DNA from: Pseudomonadota bacterium
Lineage (GTDB): Bacteria; Pseudomonadota; Gammaproteobacteria; Enterobacterales; Enterobacteriaceae
Length of the DNA stretch: 10,280 nucleotides
Direction: 5' to 3'
NCBI GenBank assembly: GCA_023425455.1
Contig: JAFACP010000179.1
Coordinates: 1-10,280, forward strand
The notes below the pieces were generated by a model. That model was not told the origin of the DNA. It saw nothing but the letters and a program-made list of their open reading frames with translations, and did no database searches. Below are positions 1 to 5,813 of the stretch, piece by piece (position 1 is the first letter of the stretch; the number at the start of each line of letters is the position of its first letter). The translations under genes and the position numbers were made by a program.

Positions 1-6
1 CATTTT

Positions 7-13
7 AAGGAGG
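7..13 (+). promoter_or_regulatory. Strong ribosome binding site of hpxB
   Basis: AAGGAGG lies 5 bases before the ATG at 19 and is a near-perfect Shine-Dalgarno sequence, which fixes the allantoinase start. A TAA at 6-8 overlaps it. It could be the stop of a preceding gene translationally coupled to hpxB, but only 18 bases are visible upstream, so the upstream gene cannot be identified here. In Klebsiella hpx clusters an allantoin racemase gene (hpxA) precedes hpxB. Confidence 0.7.
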
Positions 14-18
14 CCGGT

Positions 19-951
19 ATGGCGTTTATTGAACAGGATTACCCGCGTGACCTGCGCGGCTACGCGGGCAAGCCGCCGCACGCCCGCTGGCCGCAGCAGG
101 CGCGGATCGCCGTCCAGTTCGTGCTTAACTACGAAGAAGGGGCGGAAAATCACGTTCTGCACGGCGACGCCGGTTCGGAGCAGTTTCTTTCGGACATCAT
201 CGGGGCGGCCAGCTACCCGGACAAACATATGTCGATGGATTCGCTGTATGAATACGGCAGCCGCGCCGGATTCTGGCGCATCCACCATGAGTTCAGCCGA
301 CGCGGCCTGCCGCTGACGGTCTTTGGCGTCGCGATGGCGCTGGCCCGACACCCGGAGATCGTCGCGGCCATCAAAGCCGCCGATTACGACGTCGTGAGTC
401 ACGGCTGGCGCTGGATCCACTATCAGAATATGGCCGTTGAGCAGGAGCGCGAACATCTGCAAAAAGCGGTGCAGGTGTTAACCGGGCTGTTTGGCAAACC
501 GCCAACCGGCTGGTATACCGGGCGCGACAGCCCCAGTACGCGTCAGCTGGTGGTCGAGCACGGTGGTTTTGACTACGACAGCGACTACTACGGCGACGAC
601 CTGCCGTTCTGGACGCAGGTGGCCTGCGCCGACGGCTCCCGCAGGCCGCACCTGATTGTGCCCTATACCCTCGACGCCAACGACATGCGCTTTGCCACCG
701 CGCAGGGATTCAACACCGCCGAGCAGTTTTATACCTATCTGAAAGACAGCTTTGATGTGCTCTATGAAGAGGGCGAATATGCGCCGAAGATGATGTCTGT
801 CGGCATGCATTGCCGCCTGCTGGGGCGGCCGGGACGCTTTCGTGCCCTGCAGCGATTCCTGGACTACGTTCAGCAGCACGAGCGGGTGTGGGTATGTACG
901 CGTCAGCAAATCGCCGATCACTGGCGGGAAGTGCACCCTTTCCATCCGTAA
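19..951 (+). CDS. hpxB: Allantoinase, PuuE type (polysaccharide-deacetylase fold)
   Basis: This 310-residue cytosolic enzyme hydrolyses allantoin to allantoate, the ring-opening step of ureide degradation. Its length matches PuuE allantoinases (about 300-310 residues), which belong to the polysaccharide deacetylase/NodB superfamily. They differ from the zinc-dependent AllB amidohydrolases of E. coli. Recognisable segments are the N-terminal DYPRDLRGYAG (7-17), the barrel strand IAVQFVLNYEEG (30-41), DVVSHGWRWIHY (124-135), the TGRDSPSTR loop (167-175) and the C-terminal MSVGMHCRLLGRPGR (259-273). No signal peptide or membrane segment is present. The start is set by the AAGGAGG at 7-13. The gene runs towards the convergent hpxZ and ends just before a hairpin terminator. 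Adjacent allantoate and oxalurate genes support the assignment. The symbol follows Klebsiella usage (also called puuE). Confidence 0.92.
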   Translation: MAFIEQDYPRDLRGYAGKPPHARWPQQARIAVQFVLNYEEGAENHVLHGDAGSEQFLSDIIGAASYPDKHMSMDSLYEYGSRAGFWRIHHEFSRRGLPLTVFGVAMALARHPEIVAAIKAADYDVVSHGWRWIHYQNMAVEQEREHLQKAVQVLTGLFGKPPTGWYTGRDSPSTRQLVVEHGGFDYDSDYYGDDLPFWTQVACADGSRRPHLIVPYTLDANDMRFATAQGFNTAEQFYTYLKDSFDVLYEEGEYAPKMMSVGMHCRLLGRPGRFRALQRFLDYVQQHERVWVCTRQQIADHWREVHPFHP

Positions 952-965
952 GCGGGCCGGAAAAT

Positions 966-987
966 GGGGCCGTTGCGGCCCCTTATT
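966..987 (+). terminator. Bidirectional rho-independent terminator between hpxB and hpxZ
   Basis: A perfect 6-bp GC stem, GGGGCC (966-971) and GGCCCC (977-982), encloses a 5-base loop and is followed by TTATT (983-987). It begins 15 bases after the hpxB stop. AAAAT (961-965) precedes the stem, so the complementary strand reads hairpin then ATTTT. The same element can therefore stop transcription arriving from hpxZ on the minus strand. Confidence 0.85.
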
Positions 988-1011
988 CCGTTCACCCGGG
1001 AAATATCACGC

Positions 1012-1027
1012 TGCCGCCTGGGCGGCA
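1012..1027 (-). other. Small hairpin just downstream of hpxZ
   Basis: TGCCGC (1012-1017) and GCGGCA (1022-1027) form a 6-bp stem with a 4-base loop, 17 bases beyond the hpxZ stop on the minus strand. It is not followed by a U-rich run, so alone it is not a convincing terminator. It may help stabilise the 3' end of the hpxWXYZ transcript. Confidence 0.35.
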
Positions 1028-1043
1028 TGCGCCGCGCAACGCA

Positions 1044-1433
1044 TCATCCGGAGATCAGACTCACCTGCGCGGCGACAATCCGCCAGCCGTAAGGAAACCG
1101 CACCCACGTTTGCTGCTGACGGCCGCTACGTTCGCTGCCTTCCCGCGTAAACTCAGTGCTGCAGACGGCGTAATCCTCGCCGAAGGTGGTGATCACCGTA
1201 TGCTGTAGCGTTCGCTGCAGTCCGGCAGAGGGACGCGCCGCGCGAAAAGCGCGGATCGCCTCAATGCCGTACAGGTTTTCACCGGCCCCCAGCCGCACCG
1301 TACTTTTGTCATGCCAGAACAGCTCATCCAGCACGGCAATGTTGTTGCTGACCAGCGCGTCTTCGTAGCGATAAAACGCGGCGGTCACCTCAGCGACCAC
1401 CCACGGAAGGTTAATGTCATCGTGATGCATCAT
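1044..1433 (-). CDS. hpxZ: DUF3225 / SnoaL-like AtzH homologue, putative oxalurate-pathway enzyme
   Basis: This 129-residue protein is a small alpha+beta barrel of the SnoaL/NTF2 superfamily, DUF3225 type. Visible family features are the N-terminal helix FYRYEDALVSNNIAVLDELFW (20-40), VRLGAGENLYG (46-56) and a terminal strand QTWVRFPYGWRIVAAQVS. The start at 1433 is chosen over longer versions because its ATG overlaps the hpxY stop as ATGA and a GGAG lies 8 bases upstream. A second ATG follows immediately at 1430. The characterised relative AtzH, of the cyanuric acid operon atzDGEHF, is reported to act on 1,3-dicarboxyurea and to need Tyr22 and Arg46. Here Tyr23 and Arg47 have the same 24-residue spacing, and become 22 and 46 if the second ATG is used. 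It is the last gene of hpxWXYZ. Its reaction is unproven; removal of a carboxyl from the HpxY product is inferred. Confidence 0.85.
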   Translation of the reverse strand: MMHHDDINLPWVVAEVTAAFYRYEDALVSNNIAVLDELFWHDKSTVRLGAGENLYGIEAIRAFRAARPSAGLQRTLQHTVITTFGEDYAVCSTEFTREGSERSGRQQQTWVRFPYGWRIVAAQVSLISG

Positions 1434-2827
1434 GGTGCGATCTCCACTGCGCGGGCTGCGACGATCCCGCTGGTTTCCAGAACGTGCGCCACACGCAGAC
1501 ACGCCTGTTCGTTGAACGGGGCGGCAATCAGCTGCAGACCAATGGGTAAACCCCGGGCGGTACAAAGCGGCACGGTGGTCACCGGCAGGCCGAGAAAAGA
1601 GATGGGCTGCGTGAGCATGCCCATGCTGGCGCGCACCGGCAGCGACTGGCCGTTAATCACCATCTGCTGTTCACCGATAAGCGTGGCGCTGCACGGGGTG
1701 GCCGGTGCGATCAGCACGTCGGCCTGGGTGAACAGCGCTTTAACGCACTGCTGGGCATAGCGCCGGAAACGCTGGGCCTGAATATACCAGGCGGAGGGGA
1801 TCATCGCCCCGGCCAGCAGACGCTCGCGGGAGTGCGGTTCGAAGCGCTCCGGCTGGCTTTGCAGCGCAGGCAGATACTGATTTCCCCCCTCGGCGGCGCT
1901 GAGGATAAACGCCGCCGAGCGGGCCAGTTCCGCTTCGGGAAAGAGCAGCTCGTCACGGACATCAAGCGCCCGCGCAACCTGCGTAACGGCGTCCCGGGCG
2001 TCGCTGTCGCACCAGGTGCTGAAATAGCCGCCCAGCACCGCGCAGCGCAGTCCGTCCAGTCCGCGATCGAGCAGGGGGCGCGACTGCTCGCGCGGGTTAT
2101 CGGCCTGAAAACCATCGCTGGCGTCACGCCCCTGCAGCGCATCATAAACATACGCCAGGTCGCTGACCCGGCGGGCGAAGGGCCCGATATGATCGAGGCT
2201 GGCGACAAACGGGTGGCTGCCGGAGCGGGAGAGGCGACCGAAGGTGGGCTTAAGCCCGAAAAGCCCGCACAGAGAGGCCGGAACGCGAATGGAGCCGTTG
2301 GTGTCGGTGCCCAGCGAAAAATGGACCAGCCCGGCGGCCACGGCGGCGGCAGAGCCGCCGGAGGAGCCGCCCGCGATACGTGCGAGATCGTGTGGGTTAC
2401 GCGTGGCGCCGAAGTGGCTATTTTCGGTGGTAAAGCCGTAGGCATAAGCGTCCATATTGACCATGCCGGAGAGCAACCCGCCTGCGCTGCGCAGCTGACG
2501 AACCGCAAAGCTGTCGGCGGCGGCGGCGGGGCGCTGGCTGAACAACTCTGCCCCGGCGAGGGTGGTATGCCCGGCGACGTCAAACAGGTTCTTCACCGCG
2601 TAAGGGATGGCGGCCAGCGGCGGCAGGGGGCGTTTTTCCCGGCGCAGAGTATCAATATTGCCGGCTTCGGCCAGCATCCGCGCTTCAGTGATGGTGGTCC
2701 AGGCGTTGATCTTCGGGTTGACGCGCGCAATCGCCTCCAGCGTCTGGTGGGCTATCCCGGTGGCGCTCAGATCGCCTGCGATAAGGGCGGTCTGGATCTC
2801 GCTGATGCTCATCTCATGTAGGGTCAT
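1430..2827 (-). CDS. hpxY: Amidase-signature hydrolase, AtzE-like, probable oxalurate hydrolase catalytic subunit
   Basis: This 465-residue cytosolic enzyme belongs to the amidase signature family, close to AtzE (1-carboxybiuret hydrolase) and the GatA type. The Ser-cisSer-Lys triad is intact: Lys79 in PYAVKNLFD, cis-Ser155 in GGSSGGS (153-159) and nucleophile Ser179 in GTDTNGSIRVPAS (173-185). The Ser-Ser spacing of 24 equals that of fatty acid amide hydrolase. The ATG overlaps the hpxX stop (ATGA), with AGGAG about 10 bases upstream, so translation is coupled to the small subunit. The stop in turn overlaps hpxZ. The X-Y-Z order matches AtzG-AtzE-AtzH. In the hpx pathway the likely substrate is oxalurate, made by HpxJ, with ammonia released. 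The exact substrate is inferred from context and from oxalurate's resemblance to carboxybiuret. A generic annotation would be an AtzE-family amidohydrolase. Confidence 0.9.
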   Translation of the reverse strand: MTLHEMSISEIQTALIAGDLSATGIAHQTLEAIARVNPKINAWTTITEARMLAEAGNIDTLRREKRPLPPLAAIPYAVKNLFDVAGHTTLAGAELFSQRPAAAADSFAVRQLRSAGGLLSGMVNMDAYAYGFTTENSHFGATRNPHDLARIAGGSSGGSAAAVAAGLVHFSLGTDTNGSIRVPASLCGLFGLKPTFGRLSRSGSHPFVASLDHIGPFARRVSDLAYVYDALQGRDASDGFQADNPREQSRPLLDRGLDGLRCAVLGGYFSTWCDSDARDAVTQVARALDVRDELLFPEAELARSAAFILSAAEGGNQYLPALQSQPERFEPHSRERLLAGAMIPSAWYIQAQRFRRYAQQCVKALFTQADVLIAPATPCSATLIGEQQMVINGQSLPVRASMGMLTQPISFLGLPVTTVPLCTARGLPIGLQLIAAPFNEQACLRVAHVLETSGIVAARAVEIAP

Positions 2828-3012
2828 GCTTTATAGACTCCTGCAATCTCGGTCCGCTCATCCAGCGGCAGGGCCATCAGCGGGGCGGCCATCGCGGCGA
2901 TACGGCTAAACTGCAGCTGAAGCTCCGCGCGGCGGGCGTCGTCCAGCTCTACGCCGAGCACGCTCTCCATCTGCGCCAGATAGGCGTGCCAGTCGGGTTG
3001 TGAAGGGTTCAT
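2824..3012 (-). CDS. hpxX: DUF4089 / AtzG-like small subunit, GatC-related partner of HpxY
   Basis: This 62-residue protein looks mostly helical, with helices around WHAYLAQMESVLG (8-20), DARRAELQLQFSRIAAMAAPLM (25-46) and a short acidic tail DERTEIAGVYKA. Its size and pattern fit the DUF4089 family, which includes AtzG. AtzG is a GatC-like protein that forms a complex with the amidase AtzE and is required for it. The ATG at 3012 has AAGGAG 6-7 bases upstream, and this SD overlaps the hpxW stop. The stop overlaps the hpxY ATG. A longer in-frame upstream extension exists, but it lies inside hpxW and lacks support. Inferred role: stabilising or completing the HpxY active site, giving a minimal two-subunit relative of the GatCAB amidotransferase. 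Confidence 0.85.
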   Translation of the reverse strand: MNPSQPDWHAYLAQMESVLGVELDDARRAELQLQFSRIAAMAAPLMALPLDERTEIAGVYKA

Positions 3013-3022
3013 GGTTCTCTCC

Positions 3023-4606
3023 TTAGTATCCGGCGGCAGCGCCGTTGCTGCGGGGATCATATGCCCCTTCAAACAGGCCATCAGGGTGGCGGACAATCGC
3101 CCCGGCGTGGCCCATCGCTTCACTGAAATCCGGGAACAGGTCGACCTCGTGACCGAGTGCGCGAAGGCGCGCTACGGTATCTGCCGAAAACCGGCCTTCC
3201 AGCTTCAGGGTCTCGCTGCTCTGCCCCCAGGTGCGCCCCAGCAGCCAGCGCGGACGGGTAATGCTCTCCTGCAGCGGAACCCCCTGCAGCACATAGCGGG
3301 TAAACAGGGCGGCCTGGGTCTGCGGCTGGCCGTCGCCGCCCATTGAGCCATACACCATCACCCGACCGTCGCGCAGGCGCGCCGCCGCCGGGTTGAGGGT
3401 GTGGAACGGTTTTTTACCCGGCTTCAGCGCCAGCAGATGCGCCGGGTCGAGGCTGAAAGAGGCGCCACGGTTTTGCCAGACGATCCCGGTGTCCGGCAGC
3501 ACCACGCCGCTGCCAAACTCGTGATAGAGACTCTGGATAAACGACACTGCCAGCCCGCTGCTATCCATCACCCCCATCCAGACCGTATCTCCCGGGCCTT
3601 TTCCGGTTCCCCACGCTGCGGCCTGATTATCATCAATGCGCCCGGCAAGCGCCTGCAGCGCGGCCGGATCGAGCAGGCGCTGAATATCGGTTTGCCGCTC
3701 CTGCGGGTCCGTGATGTGAGCATCGCGCAGGCCGAAAGCCAGTTTGGTGGCTTCAACAATGCGGTGGATGGTCGTCGCGTCATCAGCGTCAGCCATCGCC
3801 AGCCGATCGGTTATGCCGAGAATGGCAAGCGACACCAGACCCTGGGTCGGCGGCGCCAGGTTCCAGACCTCCCCCTGCTGGTGCTGTAGCCGCAGCGGCG
3901 TGGTGCGGCGGGCTACGTGGCGGTTCAGATCCGCAAGGACGATCGGCAGACCATATCTCGCCATCCCCTGCGCCAGACGCTCCGCCAGCGGACCGCGGTA
4001 AAAACTGTCCAGCCCCTCCTCGCAGAGCTGTTTCAGGGTGCCGGCAAGCGCGGGCTGATAAAAACGGCTGCCGACGCGCGGCGCTTGCCCCTCCACCAGC
4101 CAGGTTTCGGCAAATCCCGGCAGCTCCCGAAGCTCCGCTAACTTTGCCGCCGTCGCCTCTGCCTGAGAGGCGGTCACCGGCGTGCCGTCCTGCGCATAGC
4201 CGATGGCGTCAGCCAGCAGACGGCGCAAGGGCAGGGTTTTGCCCGTCAGCGAGTGAGAAACCTTTAAGGCCTCGTCCCAGCCGCTGACCGTGCCGGCGAC
4301 GGTCAGGGCGGCGCGCGGGCCGCGATGGGGGATCTGCGAAAGGTCGCGATAGGCGTCGGGGGTTGCCAGCGAGCCCGCGGCACCGCTGGCGTCAATGGCG
4401 ACAGGCTCGCCGTCGGGCGGGACGATCAGCCAGAACCCGTCGCCGCCGAGGCCGTTCATATGCGGATAAACCACGGCGATGGTCGCGGCGGCGGCGACCA
4501 TCGCTTCAATTGCGCTACCGCCTTCGCGCAGAATCGCCAGCGCGCTCTGGCTGGCAAGATGATGGGGAGCAACAGCCATCCCGTGTGCGGAGACATTACT
4601 TTGCAT
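3023..4606 (-). CDS. hpxW: Oxamate amidohydrolase, gamma-glutamyltransferase-like Ntn hydrolase
   Basis: This 527-residue protein has the gamma-glutamyltransferase fold and is made as a proenzyme that should self-cleave into two subunits. The likely autoprocessing and nucleophile residue is Thr341 in GDTVWMGVMD (339-348), giving chains of about 340 and 187 residues. Other family landmarks are NGLGGDGFW (51-59), GTVSGWDEAL (105-114), PPTQG (252-256), KPFHTLNPA (399-407) and YGSMGGDGQPQ (419-429). Unlike periplasmic GGT it has no signal peptide, so it acts in the cytosol. The Klebsiella HpxW enzyme has been characterised as converting oxamate to oxalate plus ammonia, the last nitrogen-releasing step of the pathway. 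The ATG at 4606 has GAGGA 6 bases upstream. It is the first gene of a tight operon, with hpxX starting 10 bases after its stop, driven by a sigma-54 promoter. Confidence 0.92.
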   Translation of the reverse strand: MQSNVSAHGMAVAPHHLASQSALAILREGGSAIEAMVAAAATIAVVYPHMNGLGGDGFWLIVPPDGEPVAIDASGAAGSLATPDAYRDLSQIPHRGPRAALTVAGTVSGWDEALKVSHSLTGKTLPLRRLLADAIGYAQDGTPVTASQAEATAAKLAELRELPGFAETWLVEGQAPRVGSRFYQPALAGTLKQLCEEGLDSFYRGPLAERLAQGMARYGLPIVLADLNRHVARRTTPLRLQHQQGEVWNLAPPTQGLVSLAILGITDRLAMADADDATTIHRIVEATKLAFGLRDAHITDPQERQTDIQRLLDPAALQALAGRIDDNQAAAWGTGKGPGDTVWMGVMDSSGLAVSFIQSLYHEFGSGVVLPDTGIVWQNRGASFSLDPAHLLALKPGKKPFHTLNPAAARLRDGRVMVYGSMGGDGQPQTQAALFTRYVLQGVPLQESITRPRWLLGRTWGQSSETLKLEGRFSADTVARLRALGHEVDLFPDFSEAMGHAGAIVRHPDGLFEGAYDPRSNGAAAGY

Positions 4607-4642
4607 GGGCAGTCCTCATGACCCGAAAGAGTCTCCGGGGGT

Positions 4643-4659
4643 TGCAAAAGCTGTTCCAG
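4643..4659 (-). promoter_or_regulatory. Sigma-54 promoter of hpxWXYZ
   Basis: On the minus strand the sequence CTGGAACAGCTTTTGCA matches the sigma-54 consensus YTGGCACGN4TTGCW. The GG (-24) and GC (-12) are intact and separated by exactly 10 bases, with a perfect TTGCA. Deviations are at the C after TGG and at the G after the AC. The predicted transcription start is near 4632, giving a leader of about 26 bases that contains the GAGGA ribosome binding site. This implies RpoN dependence and activation by an enhancer-binding protein, most simply NtrC. Confidence 0.82.
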
Positions 4660-4681
4660 TTCTGAATGAAAAGTTTCAGAA
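4660..4681. promoter_or_regulatory. Inverted repeat, candidate HpxU operator at the hpxW promoter
   Basis: TTCTGAA (4660-4666) and TTCAGAA (4675-4681) form a perfect 7-bp inverted repeat with an 8-base spacer. It abuts the -24 element of the hpxW promoter. Its 16-base core at 4663-4678, TGAATGAAAAGTTTCA, is identical at 12 of 16 positions to a second copy at 4747-4762 in front of hpxU. Symmetry, position and recurrence suggest an operator for the adjacent RpiR regulator. This is an inference without binding data. Confidence 0.6.
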
Positions 4682-4728
4682 AGTCGATTACAGCGCTTTT
4701 TAATAAGTTGGCATGCAATATGAAAGGG

Positions 4729-4745
4729 GTTAGCGGTATAGTGCA
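4729..4745 (-). promoter_or_regulatory. NtrC-like half site upstream of hpxW
   Basis: On the minus strand TGCACTATACCGCTAAC starts with a perfect NtrC half site and flank (TGCACTATA) but has a poor right half. It matches 11 of 17 positions of the glnA-type sequence TGCACTATATTGGTGCA. Its centre lies about 105 bases upstream of the predicted hpxW start, a typical enhancer distance. It also overlaps the proposed -10 box of the divergent hpxU gene, so a bound activator might repress hpxU. Confidence 0.4.
4737..4742 (+). promoter_or_regulatory. Possible -10 box of hpxU
   Basis: TATAGT resembles a sigma-70 -10 element and would start transcription near 4749, about 22 bases before the ATG. The sequence 17 bases upstream (TGCAAT, 4714-4719) is a poor -35 box. 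The promoter is therefore weak, as is common for a regulator gene, or lies elsewhere in the 164-base divergent region. Confidence 0.35.
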
Positions 4746-4746
4746 G

Positions 4747-4762
4747 TGAAACGAAAGTTACA
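4747..4762. promoter_or_regulatory. Candidate HpxU operator in the hpxU leader
   Basis: TGAAACGAAAGTTACA repeats the core of the inverted repeat at 4663-4678 (12 of 16 identical, with TGAA, AAAGTT and the final CA shared). It lies between the possible -10 box and the hpxU ATG at 4771, where a bound repressor would block its own gene. The autoregulation is inferred. Confidence 0.5.
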
Positions 4763-4770
4763 GAGGCCTT

Positions 4771-5610
4771 ATGGAACAGCTAGATGAACGTCTGAAAGGG
4801 CAGTACAGCGCATTGTCGCCGCAGGAGCAGCGCGTGGCCGATTTTATTTTCGATCACTTTGATGATCTCATCAGCTATAACAGCGCAGAGCTGGCGCAGC
4901 TGAGCGGCGTGTCGAAAGCCACGGTCAGCCGTCTGTTCAAGCGCCTGGGTTATGAGAAATACAAAGACATGCGCGACGAGCTGCGAACCCTGCGCCAGAG
5001 CGGCATGCCGCTGACCGATAACCGTGACGCCGTGCAGGGCAACACGCTGCTGGCGCGCCACTATAAGCAGGAGATGGCCAATCTGACCCAGTGGGTAAAC
5101 GCCCTGGATGCGCAGCAATTTGCCGGGGCCATGGCCGCGATGGTGCAGGCGCGGCGGATTGTGATAATCGGGATGCGTAACTCCTGGCCGGCGGCATTGC
5201 ACCTGCGTCAGCAGCTGCTGCAGGCTCGCGGCCAGGTGCAGGTTTTGCCCCAGCCGGGGCAGAGCCTGAGCGAAGAGCTGGTGGACTTATCTGCCGACGA
5301 TCTGGTGGTGATGATGGCCTTTCGCCGGCGGCCGCGTATTATTCGACCGCTGCTGCAGCAGCTCCAGAGCCGGGCGATCCCTGTTCTGCTGCTGTGCGAG
5401 CCACAGGCGCACAGCCTTTTCCCGCTGGCCCGCTGGCAGCTCTGCGTGCCGCTGGACAGCGTCTCGGCCTACGACAGCTACGCGTCGGTCAATAGCCTGA
5501 TTAACCTGCTGGCAAATGCCTTCCTGCATGAGATCCTCGATAAAGGACGTCCGCGCATTCACGACATTGCCTCCCTTTACCAGCAGCTGGATGAACTCGA
5601 ACAACGATAA
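4771..5610 (+). CDS. hpxU: RpiR-family transcriptional regulator HpxU
   Basis: This 279-residue protein has an RpiR architecture. The N-terminal winged HTH (about 1-76) carries the recognition segment AELAQLSGVSKATVSRLFKRLGY (39-61). A sugar-isomerase (SIS) domain covers about 126-255, including RRIVIIGMRNS (128-138) and DLVVMMAFRRRPR (177-189). The usual sugar-phosphate loop is altered (GMRNS), as expected for a sensor of a non-sugar ligand. The ATG at 4771 has a modest GAGG 4 bases upstream. The gene is divergent from hpxW and upstream of hpxF with its own terminator, so it is well placed to control both operons. In Klebsiella the equivalent HpxU is described as the RpiR-type repressor of allantoate catabolism genes. 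The effector is probably a ureide intermediate. Confidence 0.92.
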   Translation: MEQLDERLKGQYSALSPQEQRVADFIFDHFDDLISYNSAELAQLSGVSKATVSRLFKRLGYEKYKDMRDELRTLRQSGMPLTDNRDAVQGNTLLARHYKQEMANLTQWVNALDAQQFAGAMAAMVQARRIVIIGMRNSWPAALHLRQQLLQARGQVQVLPQPGQSLSEELVDLSADDLVVMMAFRRRPRIIRPLLQQLQSRAIPVLLLCEPQAHSLFPLARWQLCVPLDSVSAYDSYASVNSLINLLANAFLHEILDKGRPRIHDIASLYQQLDELEQR

Positions 5611-5613
5611 TGG

Positions 5614-5630
5614 GGCATCAGGGTGGTGCT
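5614..5630 (+). promoter_or_regulatory. NtrC-like enhancer site 1 for hpxF
   Basis: GGCATCAGGGTGGTGCT matches TGCACC-N5-GGTGCA at 9 of 12 defined positions, with a perfect GGTGC right half. It is centred about 150 bases upstream of the predicted hpxF start and begins 4 bases after the hpxU stop codon. It pairs with a second site 19 bases downstream. Confidence 0.5.
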
Positions 5631-5632
5631 TG

Positions 5633-5649
5633 CGCATTAAAATAGTGCA
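5633..5649 (-). promoter_or_regulatory. NtrC-like enhancer site 2 for hpxF
   Basis: Read on the minus strand, TGCACTATTTTAATGCG matches 13 of 17 positions of TGCACTATATTGGTGCA, including the whole left half. It is centred about 131 bases upstream of the predicted hpxF transcription start. Two adjacent sites at this distance from a sigma-54 promoter are the usual NtrC enhancer arrangement, although their 19-base spacing is shorter than at glnA. Confidence 0.55.
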
Positions 5650-5655
5650 AAAGAG

Positions 5656-5695
5656 CAGGGCGGGAATGGCATTCATTCTCGCCCTGTTTGCTTTT
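5656..5695 (+). terminator. Strong rho-independent terminator after hpxU
   Basis: A continuous 13-bp stem (5656-5668 with 5674-5686, including one G-U pair) and a 5-base loop begin with CAGGGCG and end with CGCCCTG. They are followed by TTTGCTTTT (5687-5695). The element sits 45 bases after the hpxU stop. It insulates the hpxF promoter from hpxU read-through while leaving the NtrC-like sites upstream of it. Confidence 0.9.
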
Positions 5696-5744
5696 ATTTC
5701 CCGCCGTATCTGCGTTTCATTAAAATTTTACCGTTTCGCTGCGC

Positions 5745-5761
5745 CTGGCACATTAGTTGCA
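5745..5761 (+). promoter_or_regulatory. Sigma-54 promoter of hpxFGHIJK
   Basis: CTGGCACATTAGTTGCA matches the sigma-54 consensus almost completely: CTGGCAC at -24, TTGCA at -12, and exactly 10 bases between the GG and GC pairs. The predicted start is near 5772, leaving a leader of about 42 bases before hpxF. It sits about 130-150 bases downstream of two NtrC-like sites. Confidence 0.93.
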
Positions 5762-5773
5762 AAAGTTCATTTA

Positions 5774-5790
5774 TGGAATCTTTTGTTTCA
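5774..5790. promoter_or_regulatory. Degenerate candidate HpxU operator in the hpxF leader
   Basis: TGGAATCTTTTGTTTCA, read on the minus strand, is TGAAACAAAAGATTCCA. This resembles the elements at 4663-4678 and 4747-4762 (TGAA start, AAAG core, TT-CA end) with one extra base. It lies just after the predicted hpxF transcription start, a classic repressor position. The match is weaker than that between the other two copies. Confidence 0.4.
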
Positions 5791-5813
5791 TGTTAACGTA
5801 ACGGGTAAATACC

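Noticed and set aside
1013..1027. GC-rich palindrome as a second intrinsic terminator
   Set aside because: The stem is short and no T run follows on either strand. The element at 966-987 is far better.
810..1208. 132-codon plus-strand open frame spanning the hpxB-hpxZ junction
   Set aside because: It runs through hpxB in another frame, across the hairpin terminator and antisense to hpxZ. Its composition is non-protein-like.
1832..2821. 329-codon open frame on the plus strand opposite hpxY
   Set aside because: It is fully antisense to an amidase with an intact catalytic triad. The translation has no recognisable domain and looks like the low-stop shadow frame expected in GC-rich DNA.
4708..4724. 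Plus-strand sigma-54-like sequence TTGGCATGCAATATGAA for hpxU
   Set aside because: The -24 part looks good, but the -12 position reads GA where GC is required, and hpxU is a regulator gene with a plausible -10 box further down.
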